64,000 nt of DNA from Charina bottae (Eukaryota > Chordata > Lepidosauria > Squamata > Charinaidae): NCBI GenBank assembly GCA_023362775.1, contig JALMGJ010000005.1, positions 82,935,921 to 82,999,920 on the forward strand. The letters run 5' to 3'. Of this stretch, positions 42,397-51,458 are shown piece by piece (the first letter of the stretch is position 1; every line of letters begins with the position of its first letter). Position numbers and translations under genes: made by a program. The notes beneath the pieces were generated by a model, which had not been told where the DNA came from, ran no database searches, and saw only the letters and a program-made list of their open reading frames with translations.

Positions 42397-44810
42397 GAAG
42401 GGCTCAGACGGCAGATCACAGCCAAGATTTTTATATTGTTCCAGCCACGCTGACTACAGATTCCAAGCACCTATTACCGGTAAACGTAATGATAGATTCC
42501 GGTGCGACAACTAATTTTATAGATGGGGAAGCGGTGGAAAGGTTTCAAATTCCAATGATGGCACTACCAAACCCCATGCAGGTTGAAACCATCGATGGGC
42601 AACCTCTCAAGGCAGGAGACATCAAACGCTGCACCCAGACAATTCAACTATCCATCGCAGATCACACGGAGTGGATCCAACTGTACGTTACTGCTTCCTT
42701 GCAAGTCCCGGTCATTCTCGGGGCACCTTGGTTGAGACTTCACAACCCCAATTTGGACTGGATGACCGGAGCAGTTTCCTTTCCCTCTCAGGACTGTCGG
42801 CACCACAAATTGCAGGGCATTACCCAAGCCCAACCGGCAGCTGCAAGCCGGGAAGCAGGGAGGGCTCTCCTACCAACAAAGTATGGAGATTATGCAGACA
42901 TATTCGGAGAGCAAGAGGCCACAGCATTGCCTCCCAATAGATCGTTCGACTGCACAGTAGATTTGAAGCCTGGAGCCAAGATCCCAGCGGCACGGCATTA
43001 TGCAATGTCCCCAAAGGAGCTAGCTATCCTAAAGGAATATTTGGATACCAACCTAAAAAAGGGTTTCATTCGGCCATCGACATCACCAGCATCTGCCCCT
43101 ACCTTCTTCGTGCCTAAAAAGCCCGATCCTTTCGCCCCGGCGGCACAGGCTGGCGATAAGGGACCCCCCATGCGCACGGTGCATGACTACAGCGCACTCA
43201 ACGCAGTCACCATTAGAGACCACTACCCTCTTCCAGTTATATCTGAATTGCTAGATCGCCTGCAAAAAGCCCGTATTTTTACCAAGCTAGACCTCAGGAA
43301 TGCCTACAATTTGATCAGAATAAAGCCAGGCCATGAATACTTAACGGCTTTTAACACCAGATATGGTAAGTTTGAATATTTAGTCATGCCTTTTGGATTA
43401 AGTAATTGTGGAGCAGTGTTTTCCAGGTTCATGAACCACATTTTCTCAGACTTGTTAGATAAATATGTAATCGTGTATCTTGATGACATTCTGATTTATT
43501 CTGAGGACCCCACCTCCCACATTACTCATGTGCATAACGTTCTGCAGAGGCTGAGAGAGAACAAGCTGTTTGCAAAGCTAGAGAAGTGTGCCTTTGACTT
43601 AACTCAATTAGACTTTCTGGGATACAGGATTTCCACAGAAGGCGTAGCCATGGATCCTGCAAAGGTCCAAGCAATTATGTCATGGAAGCCTCCCCGTAAC
43701 GTCAAGGAGGTCCAACAATTTCTGGGGTATGCTAATTTCTTTCACAAGTTCATTGCCTCATATGCGGAGAAAGCGCGTCCCCTTACTCAGCTTTTAAAGA
43801 AAAACAGACGCTTTTGCTGGGGGGAACAGCAGCAAGCTGCCTTTCAAGAATTTAAACAGCTGTTTGCCTCTCCGCCACTTCTGAGGCACCCGAACCCTTT
43901 AAAACAGTTCCACGTCCAGTGTGACGCATCTAACTTTGCCGTCGCCACCATCTTGCTCCAAGCGGCGGACGAAAGAGGGGAAGATTTATTACCCTGTGCC
44001 TATTTCTCTCGCACGCTGTCACCAGCAGAGAGGAATTACGATGTCTTCAACAAGGAGCTGCTTGCCATAAAATCAGCCTTTCAAGAATGGAGGCATTGGT
44101 TAGAGGGAGCAGCATTGCCAATCAAGGTTTACACAGACCATAAAAACTTAGCGCTTTTGCAGAGCTCTGGATCCCTCACCCCCCGTCAGGTCAGATGGAG
44201 TCAATTTTTTTCACGCTTCAATTTCGTCATCTCGTATTTGCCAGGCAAACAAAACAAGCTGGCTGATGCATTGTCTAGGCAGCCGCAGGAAAAGGCAGAA
44301 CCTGACCAAGCCACCCAAGCCACAATCTTGCAACCTCAAAACTTTGAGAAACCTCCCGAAGGGGACCAAGTAGAGACCTTGGCAGCAGTCAGACTAGCAG
44401 ACGATCTCCTTGTAAGAATCAAGGCTCAGCAGCAACAAGACCCCTACGCACGGGCTAGGCTGGAGGACCTAGAAGGGGCCCAGAGTGGAACACCGTCCCC
44501 TTTCACAGCGGAGGCAGGGGCCCTTTGGCATAGTGGGCGGCTTTATGTTCCCAAGACCCTGAGGGAAGAAGTCCTACAGCTTTGTCATGATAGCCCAACG
44601 GCAGGACACGGGGGGGTGTTCAAAATGCTGCACAGAACACTCAGAGATTACTGGTGGCCCAAGATGGCAGCACACATTAAGACTTACGTGGCCTCTTGCC
44701 ACGTATGTAGATGCGCTAAAACGGTTGCAGGGAAACCAGCAGGCCTTTTGCAACCCCTACCCACCCACCCACCAACCTTGGGACACTGTCTCCATGGATT
44801 TTATCACTGA
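42213..44810 (+). CDS. pol: Gypsy Pol: protease, RT, RNase H, integrase HHCC
   Basis: Open for 865 codons, in the -1 frame relative to gag with an overlap of about 180 nt; the true N terminus is set by frameshifting or an internal start, not by the first Met. Aspartic protease: VMIDSGATTNFID at about residues 93-105. RT: RTVHDYSALNAVTIRDHYPL, FTKLDLRNAYNLIRI (first Asp), VMPFGLSNCGAVFSRF, and VIVYLDDILIY near residue 422 (catalytic YLDD). RNase H: FHVQCDASNFAVATILL near 566 and YTDHKNLALL. Integrase zinc domain: H-x4-H and CHVCRC near 791-830. The frame ends early because of a shift in a CCCA repeat at 44758-44775. Confidence 0.93.
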   Translation: MFLLRGARTHRKGVPDHTPGNPGKIYSPRHRAGPHTSRFFPAVKIQRPPLPEPHREAIQQLRRAQTADHSQDFYIVPATLTTDSKHLLPVNVMIDSGATTNFIDGEAVERFQIPMMALPNPMQVETIDGQPLKAGDIKRCTQTIQLSIADHTEWIQLYVTASLQVPVILGAPWLRLHNPNLDWMTGAVSFPSQDCRHHKLQGITQAQPAAASREAGRALLPTKYGDYADIFGEQEATALPPNRSFDCTVDLKPGAKIPAARHYAMSPKELAILKEYLDTNLKKGFIRPSTSPASAPTFFVPKKPDPFAPAAQAGDKGPPMRTVHDYSALNAVTIRDHYPLPVISELLDRLQKARIFTKLDLRNAYNLIRIKPGHEYLTAFNTRYGKFEYLVMPFGLSNCGAVFSRFMNHIFSDLLDKYVIVYLDDILIYSEDPTSHITHVHNVLQRLRENKLFAKLEKCAFDLTQLDFLGYRISTEGVAMDPAKVQAIMSWKPPRNVKEVQQFLGYANFFHKFIASYAEKARPLTQLLKKNRRFCWGEQQQAAFQEFKQLFASPPLLRHPNPLKQFHVQCDASNFAVATILLQAADERGEDLLPCAYFSRTLSPAERNYDVFNKELLAIKSAFQEWRHWLEGAALPIKVYTDHKNLALLQSSGSLTPRQVRWSQFFSRFNFVISYLPGKQNKLADALSRQPQEKAEPDQATQATILQPQNFEKPPEGDQVETLAAVRLADDLLVRIKAQQQQDPYARARLEDLEGAQSGTPSPFTAEAGALWHSGRLYVPKTLREEVLQLCHDSPTAGHGGVFKMLHRTLRDYWWPKMAAHIKTYVASCHVCRCAKTVAGKPAGLLQPLPTHPPTLGHCLHGFYH

Positions 44811-46359
44811 CTTGCCACAGGCACAGGGTTTCACTTCCATCCTGGTGGTGGTAGATTGTTTCACAAAAATGGCACATTTTATCCCCTGTAAGGGCCTACC
44901 AACAGCACAAACTACAGCACAGCTCTTTTTGGACAATGTCTTCCGATATAGAGGTATGGTTAACCACTTGATCTCAGATCGCGGTTCGCAATTTACTTCC
45001 AGGTTCTGGGGGGCGCTTTTCCAGACATTGGGGGTCAAAATACACTTGTCTTCTGCGAATCATCCTTGCAGTAATGGCGAAGCTGAGAAAACTAACCAGT
45101 TATTGCAGCAATATCTCAGATGTTACATTAACTACCGACAGGACAATTGGCCAGAACTTCTCCCCATGGCAGAGTTCGCTTACAACAATGCAGTACATTC
45201 CTCAACCAAGATGTCCCCTTTCCAGGCTCTTTATGGCACAAACCCGAGAGTGTTGCCTCTTTCCTCACAACAAACAGCTGTGCTTGCAGCCACAGATTTC
45301 CTGGCAGAGAGACAGGCAGCCCAGCAGCTGTTAGCGGAGCAGCTGGAGCTGGCAAAAGCAGCCTATAAACGGAACGAAGATGAACACAGGCAGGAAGGAC
45401 CCCCCATCTCACTAGGAGACAAGGTCTGGCTCTCTACTAAGTTTCTACCCACTAACAGACCTTGCAAGAAGCTGGACTCTAAGTTTGTGGGCCCTTTTCC
45501 AGTGCTACAGCAAATAAACCCTGTGGCTTATCGTTTGCAACTTCCCCACACCATGAAGATTCACCCAGTGTTTCACAAGTCCTTGTTAGTCAAAGATTCC
45601 CCTCCAAGCGCCTTGCGGTCACATGCCACCCCCCCACCTCCGATATTTGTCGAAGGGGAGCCGGAGTACGAAGTGCAAGAGATTTTGGACTCCAGAAGGA
45701 AGGGCAGGGGAATTCAGTATTTAATACACTGGAAGGGGTATTCTCAGACAGAGCGCTCCTGGGAAAATGCCAAAGACGTTCACGCACCCTTGCTAGTGCA
45801 TAGGTTTCATCAGATTTTCCCTCACAAGCCACGACCAGCGCGACTCCCAGAGCTACAGCCACCAGCGGAAGACGAGGCGGCCAGCCAGCCTGAGGGTTTC
45901 GTAAGTTGCCAGCAACCATTCCTGCTCCCTCCGCCAGAGCCAGCGAGGGGGGAGGAGGTGGATTCGCATCCCTCCACCTCTGGTTTACAGTTCCCAGGAG
46001 GGGGGAGGGAGAACCTTTCTAACAATTTAGCTGTTTTTCAGGAGAGGCCAGCTGCACCCGGACTATCAGATCAAACAGAGAGCCACGAGCCCTCCCCTGA
46101 CATTCCTTTCGTGGATGACCTCCCTTCCCTGCCCAGCTCCCAGGAGGAGGAGGAGGAGATGGACACTATTTCACACGGGATCGTACCTGACACCAAGGAC
46201 GAAGGAGGGGAGGGGGTTGCTATGGAGTTTTTGGATGGGGGGGGTGTCAGGGAGACTCTAGAGAGCAGAGAAGAAGGCTGGACAATAGATAAGAAGCGAG
46301 CACGTAGCTCAGAGAGCCTAGCCTATTTTCCCAAACGTCAGAAGAAAGCTCCGCCCTAG
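44758..46359 (+). CDS. Gypsy integrase core, chromodomain and LTR-encoded tail
   Basis: Continues pol in the next frame (the open frame spans 44587-46359). DDE integrase: SMDFITDLPQAQGF (Asp), HLISDRGSQFTSRFWGALFQ (Asp), SNGEAEKTNQLLQQYLRCYI (Glu). GPFPVLQQINPVAYRL and the HPVFHKSLL motif of the C-terminal domain follow. The chromodomain EYEVQEILDSRRKGRG / IQYLIHWKGYSQTERSWENA lies at about 45664-45820 and is expected to bind methylated histone H3. An acidic Pro-rich region follows. The last 38 codons lie inside the 3' LTR and include KKRARSS and PKRQKK, a bipartite NLS-like basic tail. Confidence 0.92.
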   Translation, partial: YPPTHQPWDTVSMDFITDLPQAQGFTSILVVVDCFTKMAHFIPCKGLPTAQTTAQLFLDNVFRYRGMVNHLISDRGSQFTSRFWGALFQTLGVKIHLSSANHPCSNGEAEKTNQLLQQYLRCYINYRQDNWPELLPMAEFAYNNAVHSSTKMSPFQALYGTNPRVLPLSSQQTAVLAATDFLAERQAAQQLLAEQLELAKAAYKRNEDEHRQEGPPISLGDKVWLSTKFLPTNRPCKKLDSKFVGPFPVLQQINPVAYRLQLPHTMKIHPVFHKSLLVKDSPPSALRSHATPPPPIFVEGEPEYEVQEILDSRRKGRGIQYLIHWKGYSQTERSWENAKDVHAPLLVHRFHQIFPHKPRPARLPELQPPAEDEAASQPEGFVSCQQPFLLPPPEPARGEEVDSHPSTSGLQFPGGGRENLSNNLAVFQERPAAPGLSDQTESHEPSPDIPFVDDLPSLPSSQEEEEEMDTISHGIVPDTKDEGGEGVAMEFLDGGGVRETLESREEGWTIDKKRARSSESLAYFPKRQKKAPP

Positions 46360-46487
46360 GGTGAGCTGATATACTTGGGAATCTTCAGGCACTGTTAGTT
46401 TAGCAGGATTTTGCTTGTAGGTATGCGATAAACACTAGAGACTAGATTCCTGGCCTCGGTGTGTTATTTCTGCATCTACACACGACA
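46245..46487 (+). repeat. Young gypsy 3' LTR
   Basis: A 243-bp copy of the 5' LTR preceded by a G-rich PPT (TTGGATGGGGGGGG). Its first 115 bp are read by the end of the integrase frame, which stops at 46357-46359. It is followed by TCACC and then the old gypsy integrase C terminus. Confidence 0.95.
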
Positions 46488-46840
46488 TCACCAAAATTAT
46501 CAACGATGTGACAGTACAATTACAGCTACCAAAAAAATTGAGAAAAGTCCACCCCGTTTTTCATTGTAGTCTGCTGAAACCAGTTAAAGACTCAGAACGT
46601 TGGCACCCAGAGCAACCTACACCAGTTCCAGTAATGGTCAATGGAGAACAGCACTTTGAAGTGCAAGAGATACTAGACTCCAGACGGCATTGGAGTGGGT
46701 GGGGTTGCAGTACTTAATACAGTGGAAACATTTCCCCAGATCTCAGAGTGAGTGGGTGGACAGTCGTCATGTACAAGCACCTAACTTAGTGAAAAAGTTT
46801 CATGACAAATTCCCAACCAAGCCGAAATAGAGGGTTTGAG
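46488..46840 (+). pseudogene. Old gypsy integrase C terminus and chromodomain
   Basis: Encodes VTVQLQLPKKLRKVHPVFHC then SLLKPVKDS, followed by FEVQEILDSRRHW, the start of a chromodomain. A frameshift leads to YLIQWKHFPRSQSEWVDS-like residues and a stop near 46828. The similarity to the intact neighbour shows a related but distinct chromovirus family. Confidence 0.8.
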
Positions 46841-46932
46841 AAAAGGGAGGGGAACCTATGTAAGAGGTGAAGTGTAATGTATTTTGTATATAAAGTGCTA
46901 AAGGTGGGGGATTTATGCTTAGGAGGGTGGTG

Positions 46933-47359
46933 TGTCAGGATGTCATCCATGCCATCCTGCCATGGCGCCAGGAAGGAACACCCTGCCAGTCTGTTAAACT
47001 CACAGGGTTTTGTAAAGTAGGGGAGAATGCTGGTGACGGGGTTTTGATGTATTCACAGAACTGCAAACATGCTAATCGAAGCATCGTGCCGAGCGATTCA
47101 GTACTTAGATCAAAGGGCAATATCGTCGCATTAGTTGATTCGGACCCAGAAAGACCTGAAGACTGAGACGAAAGGAAGGGCGACCGAGCCACGAATCCCA
47201 ATGGGGGTGGGAATTGGAGATTCTTAAACTGTTGGTTGCGGGAGCTTTATTCACTCGAGTCTTTAATGTGCAATGGATCACTGGCTTTAATAAAGATTCC
47301 TTCATATCCCTGAGGGGCTTGTGTCAGGAACCCTGAGTCAACAGATCGGGGGCATTACA
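46933..47359 (+). repeat. Probable 3' LTR of the old gypsy element
   Basis: Starts TGTCAGGATGTCATCC after a GGAGGGTGG purine tract and ends near GGGGGCATTACA (TG...CA). A TTTAATAAAGATT polyadenylation motif lies near 47288. No second LTR is present for comparison, so the ends are inferred. Confidence 0.6.
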
Positions 47360-47436
47360 ATAGATTCCATCTATATTTTCTAATAACTAACAGCTCTATA
47401 TGTAACTATAGAAGTTCAGGCTTTTCTGCCAGTCTA

Positions 47437-48568
47437 CAGGTAGTCCTTGCTTAATGACCACAATTGGGACCGGAATTTCTGTCGCTAAGCGATGTGGTCG
47501 TAAAGCGAGACATCATGTGACCACATCGCTTAGCAACTGCAATCCCAGCAATTCCCCTTGCCGTTGTTAAGTGAATTTTACTGGTTGTTAGCCGAGGACT
47601 TACCCCAATCCAACCCATTCCAGGCTTGGCCCCTCCCAGCCTCGAGCCTCAGTAAGGTAGGGGGCTGTCTCTAACTCCCCTCACCCGCCTATCTCCCTTC
47701 CATCTCTGCCCTTTTGGCCGCCCTGCACCCTGCCTTGCAGGGCAGCAAGCAGCACCAGAATTGCGCAGCTCTGAGGCTGCTTGCCACGCCCCGGGAAGCC
47801 TCAGCCGTCCTAGCAAGCACCAGCAAGTATTTGTTCCCCAACTGCCTTCTCTCCCAGTTCCCTGCACCGACCTTTTTGGACCCTTTTCACTGCTTTTGCT
47901 TTCTCCTTTTTGGACCCAGCTTCTCTGGTGAACATTTCCTCCACTTGGCTCGCTCAGCCTCCATAGAGCTGCGCTGCCTTTGGACAGCTGTACTGCCTTT
48001 GAAATCAGCTGTCCGAAGTCAGCTCTTCAAAGTCAGCGCAGCTCTACGAAAGCTGAGGGAGCCATGTGTAGGAAATGTTCGCCAGAGAAGCTGGGTCTGA
48101 AACAGAGAAAGGAAAGGCAGCAAAAAGGGTCCAAAAAGGAGACAGCAAAGACAGCGAGTTACTTCCCAGCCATGGCAGCTGGGCGTAAAAGGCAAATGGT
48201 TGGTGCAGGAAGAGAAGGCAGCTAGGGAACAAAGGCTTGCTGACGCTTGCTGGGGCAGCTGTGGCTTCCTGGGGCATGGCAAGCAGCTTCAGAGCTGTGC
48301 AGTTCTGGTGCTGCTTGCCGCTCCACAAGACATGGTTCAGGGTGGCCAAAAGGGCAGAGATGGGAGGGAGATAAGCGGGTGGGGGGAGTTGAAGTCTCCC
48401 TGCGGTTGTAAGTGTGAGTGGGCTGCCAAGCACCTGAATTTTGATCAAGTGACCACAGGGGCACTGCAACGGCCATACGTTTGGGTTCCGGTTGCAAGTC
48501 ACTTTTTTGAGTGTGTTCATAAGGTCAAGTGGTCGCTGAATGAATGGTTGTTAAGTGAGGACTACCTA
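47437..48568. mobile_element. Large fold-back MITE (1.13 kb) of the TA-flanked family
   Basis: TA-flanked, CAGGTAGTCCTTGCTTAATG at the left and GTGAGGACTACCTA at the right. The two halves are inverted repeats over most of their length. GCAAGCAGCACCAGAATTGC (47748) is mirrored by a diverged complement near 48305-48325, and CTTTTTGGACCCAGCTTCTC near 47907 is mirrored near 48080-48140. The centre is near 48010. Such an RNA or single strand would fold into a hairpin of about 550 bp per arm. The right end is 24 bp from the GBF1 exon donor at 48592. No transposase. Confidence 0.8.
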
Positions 48569-48592
48569 TATTGCATTATCTGGGCTACCCAC

Positions 48593-48657
48593 CGATTAGA
48601 AGGTGTTTCCTCTCGCTGAAGAGAGATCTTGCCATTGGGATCTACAAAATCTTCAAC
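48593..48657 (-). CDS. GBF1: GBF1 exon b
   Basis: A 65-nt exon encoding VEDFVDPNGKISLQREETPS and N, plus two bases of the following Arg codon. It follows exon 51459-51635 without changing phase and joins exon 30986-31109 in phase 2. The acceptor ends CATAG and the donor is GTGGGT. The peptide is the acidic/polar linker that follows the first downstream helical domain of GBF1. A 1.1 kb fold-back MITE ends at 48568, only about 24 bp into the intron from the 5' splice site. The intron downstream is the largest in the window (about 17.5 kb). Confidence 0.95.
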
Positions 48658-48699
48658 CTATGGATCAAATCAATAAATTACTACTTTAAAATGTATTTT

Positions 48700-49650
48700 A
48701 TTAAAATATTTCAATACTGCTTTTCATTGCATTATTAGAATCCATATTTATGCATCATAAATATTTTAAATATAGCACAGCCATAAAATAATTTTGAAAA
48801 AAGGCTATTAAAAATATTGTTGCTATACTTTTATCTTTCACTGCCTACTATTTTTAGTTTTGGGGTTCTGTTGAGCCTTCTCAAGAGGACAATTTCCTTT
48901 GTTGCTTAATAACAGTACTGCCCATTTGAAGACCGCCAATAAAACGTATATTACTGTGATCGGGTTTTTTTAACTGATTTTTAAATTTTGTTAGCTGCCC
49001 AGAGTTACTGCTTGGGAGATAGGTGGCCAAATAAATTGAAATAAATAAATATACAGTATAAACCAACAAGTAAATAAACAAAAATAGAGCAACCTAACCC
49101 ACTAAAATGTCCAGGCAAACAAAGTTGTTGCTTAGCACTGAATATATAATCGTCTTAGTGATAGTTTTGTAACTGGAACACCGCGTCAGAGAAGTATTTT
49201 TCTTCATATAACTTAATACATGATGTCTTAACAAAGAACTCTGAAATACCCTCAGTGGCAGATTGTAAAATACAAGTAGGCTGACAGAGTGTGATACTTT
49301 CCCAAGTTGTTTCTGTTGGGTCATCCTCGTCCATCAAATCCTTTCTTTTATTGTACAGAACAGAGGAGGGATCACAAAAGGAGCCTTACCTTACTTTCCT
49401 TCTCTTTTCTACCACCGCCATGTATATTAAAGGGTTAGGCTGAAATAATCACAGGCCACTCCCTTTCGGACTCTCCATGCTAATTACCCACAGTATTATT
49501 TCCAGCAGCTCTGAAAAGTTCTGTGCTTTTCAGAGAGAGTGAGAGTGAGAGAAGGTAAGCTGTTTGTCGTCTCCTACTTTTACCTGGTATTTCTCTGATT
49601 TTGCCAGTTAACTGTTTTTTTTATTTTTGGTGATGTTTAATAAATAAACA
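48700..49650. other. GBF1 intron with an L2-type tail and an unassigned frame
   Basis: 49000-49065 carries GCTGCCCAGAGTTACTGCTT plus an AAATAAAT tail, an L2-group 3' end. A minus-strand frame (49337-49155, MMDEDDPTETTWESITLCQP...) has balanced composition but no recognised relative. The flanking GBF1 exons join without it, so it is not needed for GBF1. Confidence 0.45.
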
Positions 49651-49657
49651 GAGAGCA

Positions 49658-49892
49658 AGTTTGGTGTAGTGGTTAAGGCATCAGGCTAGAAACCGTGAGA
49701 CCGTGAGTTCTAGTCCCGCCTTGGGCATGAAGCCAGCTGGGTGACCTTGGGCCAGTCACTTTCTCTCAGCCCTAGGAAGGAGGCAATGGCAAACCACTTC
49801 TGAAAAACCTGCCAAGAAAACTGCAGGGACTTGTCCAGGCAGTCTCCAAGAATCAGACATGATTGAACGGATAAAATAAACAAACAAACATC
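49658..49892 (+). repeat. SINE, tRNA-derived head with BovB-like tail (Sauria-SINE type)
   Basis: The head GTTTGGTGTAGTGGTTAAGG holds the A box and GTGAGTTCTAGTCCCGCC the B box. The body includes GGGTGACCTTGGGCCAGTCA and GGCAATGGCAAACCACTTCT. The end, GAATCAGACATGATTGAACG plus an AAACAAAC tail, resembles the BovB 3' end (AGTCGGAAGCGACTGAACGA). That fits mobilisation by BovB, as known for squamate SINEs. Confidence 0.85.
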
Positions 49893-50431
49893 AAGCTATA
49901 TATTTTTTTTGCTCGTTGTACTGAGTGGTGTATGTACTTGCTCTAATCTAGATACAGGGATTGACTGGGAGTCTGCTGGGTGCCAAACTGGAAAGTAAGT
50001 TTCCAGCGGTTTCTTAATTTACAGGCCAAAACTAGGACCTTCAATTGGGGTTAGGAGCATAAAGGAGGTGCCTCCAACTAGAGGCACTTCTGCACTGGAG
50101 CCTTAAGCTGCTCCTGTCGTGTGTTGATGCCAGCTGGACTTGAAGAAGAAAACTCTCTATTGATTGGGACTCTCCGGCAGCAGATAGCCAGGTGTTCAGT
50201 CCAGATTGCTGGTTAATGCAACCCCTATTGGACAATTCTCTGCTGCTGTCCCCTCCCAACTTTCCATGTGAAGAAAGCTATTGCAATTGCTTTTCTTTCT
50301 ATGCATGGGTCTTACACACATGTAATGCTGTTTACAAAGATGAAGCATTGAAATGCATATAAATCAGCATTAAAATAAAAATCTTTCTTGAATTTTCCAG
50401 ATTCCTCTACATTATCACCAAAACAAGAATA
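49893..50431. other. Intronic sequence, nothing recognised
   Basis: No repeat or coding similarity was recognised between the SINE and the MITE. Confidence 0.4.
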
Positions 50432-51215
50432 TAGGTAGACCTCAGGTTACGACCACTCATTCAGCGACCATTCAAAGTTATGGTGGCACTGAACAAGGGG
50501 GACTTACAACCGGTCCTTGAAGTTGCGGCTGTCACAGCATCCCCACGGTCACATGATTGCGATTCAGGTGCTCGGCAATCAGCTTGCACTTACAACGATT
50601 GCAGCATCCTGCAGTCATGTGATCGCCATTTGTGACTTTCCCTGCCAGCTTCCCACAAGCAAAGTCAACGGGGAAGCTGGCAGGAGGTCACAAGTGGCCC
50701 CTGCAAGTTGCTCCTGCTGTTTTTTCCTGTGGGTGGCAGGGGGATCTCATACTCCATACTGCCCTCCCATCTACACTCGCGCCTGCCCACCCACTCTCTA
50801 TAGCGCACACAGGCCTGTCCAAAGCACCCACCAGCTTGCCTGCACTTGTGCCTACCCATACCACCCACCTGCCCGCATTTGCACCCGTAGCACCCACCCA
50901 CCTTCACTCCATAGCACTCACCTGCCTGCCTGTAGCTCTCACCCACCAGCCTGCTTTTGAGCCATCTAATAAGGAAAGGCTTGTGACCATGACTTGTGAC
51001 TTCCTGCCGGCTTCCCCATTGACTTTGCTTGTTGGAAGCCGGCAGGAAGTTGCAAGTCACAGTCACCTGAGGTCCTTGCTTAATGATCCACTTAATGATG
51101 GCAATGGGGACTGCAGGGAATGCCGTCGCTAAGCAATGCGGTCGTGCTTTACAATTGCATTGCTTAGCAATGGAAATTCTGGTCCCAATTACTGTCGTAA
51201 CCTGAGGACTACCTG
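50432..51215. mobile_element. TA-flanked fold-back MITE (784 bp)
   Basis: TA then TAGGTAGACCTCAGGTTACG at the left; CGTAACCTGAGGACTACCTG then TA at the right, a clear 20-bp inverted pair. Inner inverted segments include TTCCCTGCCAGCTTCCCAC near 50637 against GGGAAGCTGGCAGGA near 50671, and CTTCCTGCCGGCTTCCCC against GAAGCCGGCAGGAAGTTG near 51000-51055. The centre is a CACCCACC-rich tract. Confidence 0.85.
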
Positions 51216-51458
51216 TAGGCAAGGATGAAAAAGAGAAGGTAATGAATGGTTCCTCAAACACATAACTTTATATCATTGGTCTTTATATCTTATAAATTCC
51301 CAATTTATAAGATTTTTAAGATAGCATTTAATATATTCTGCAAATAACATTTTAAAAATTTCAGGCTTTCTTGGCCTGAATATACAGCAAAGGCCAAGGA
51401 TGGCAAATCCTCTTGTCCTCTCACCCAATTAACCTAGTATCTACGTCATTTGTTTTAC

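Larger units (their letters stand above)
41052..46487 (+). mobile_element. Young Ty3/gypsy chromovirus (Sushi-like), complete
   Basis: A 5,436-bp LTR retrotransposon with 243-bp LTRs differing at one base and a 5-bp duplication TCACC (41047-41051 and 46488-46492). It has Gag, Pol and a chromodomain, no envelope, and a PPT of G residues before 46245. Gag and pol are in different frames (-1 step, overlap 42213-42396). One frameshift separates the integrase core from the upstream pol. The LTR/PBS complementarity indicates self-priming. It inserted into the old gypsy element just upstream of that element's chromodomain. Confidence 0.95.
35406..47359 (+). mobile_element. Old Ty3/gypsy chromovirus fragment, host to nested insertions
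   Basis: Discontinuous gypsy pol and 3' LTR: 35406-35971 (end of RT, start of RNase H), 39197-39874 (rest of RNase H and zinc-binding HHCC), 40272-40917 (integrase core), 41009-41051, and 46488-46932 (integrase C terminus and chromodomain), with an LTR to 47359. Intervening DNA is later insertions: BovB, a solo LTR, an L2 fragment and a complete young gypsy. The 5' LTR, gag and most of the RT are absent. All frames are broken. Confidence 0.85.

Noticed and set aside
45128..45412. Minus-strand frames opposite gypsy integrase and RT
   Set aside because: Shadows of the well-supported plus-strand pol frames.
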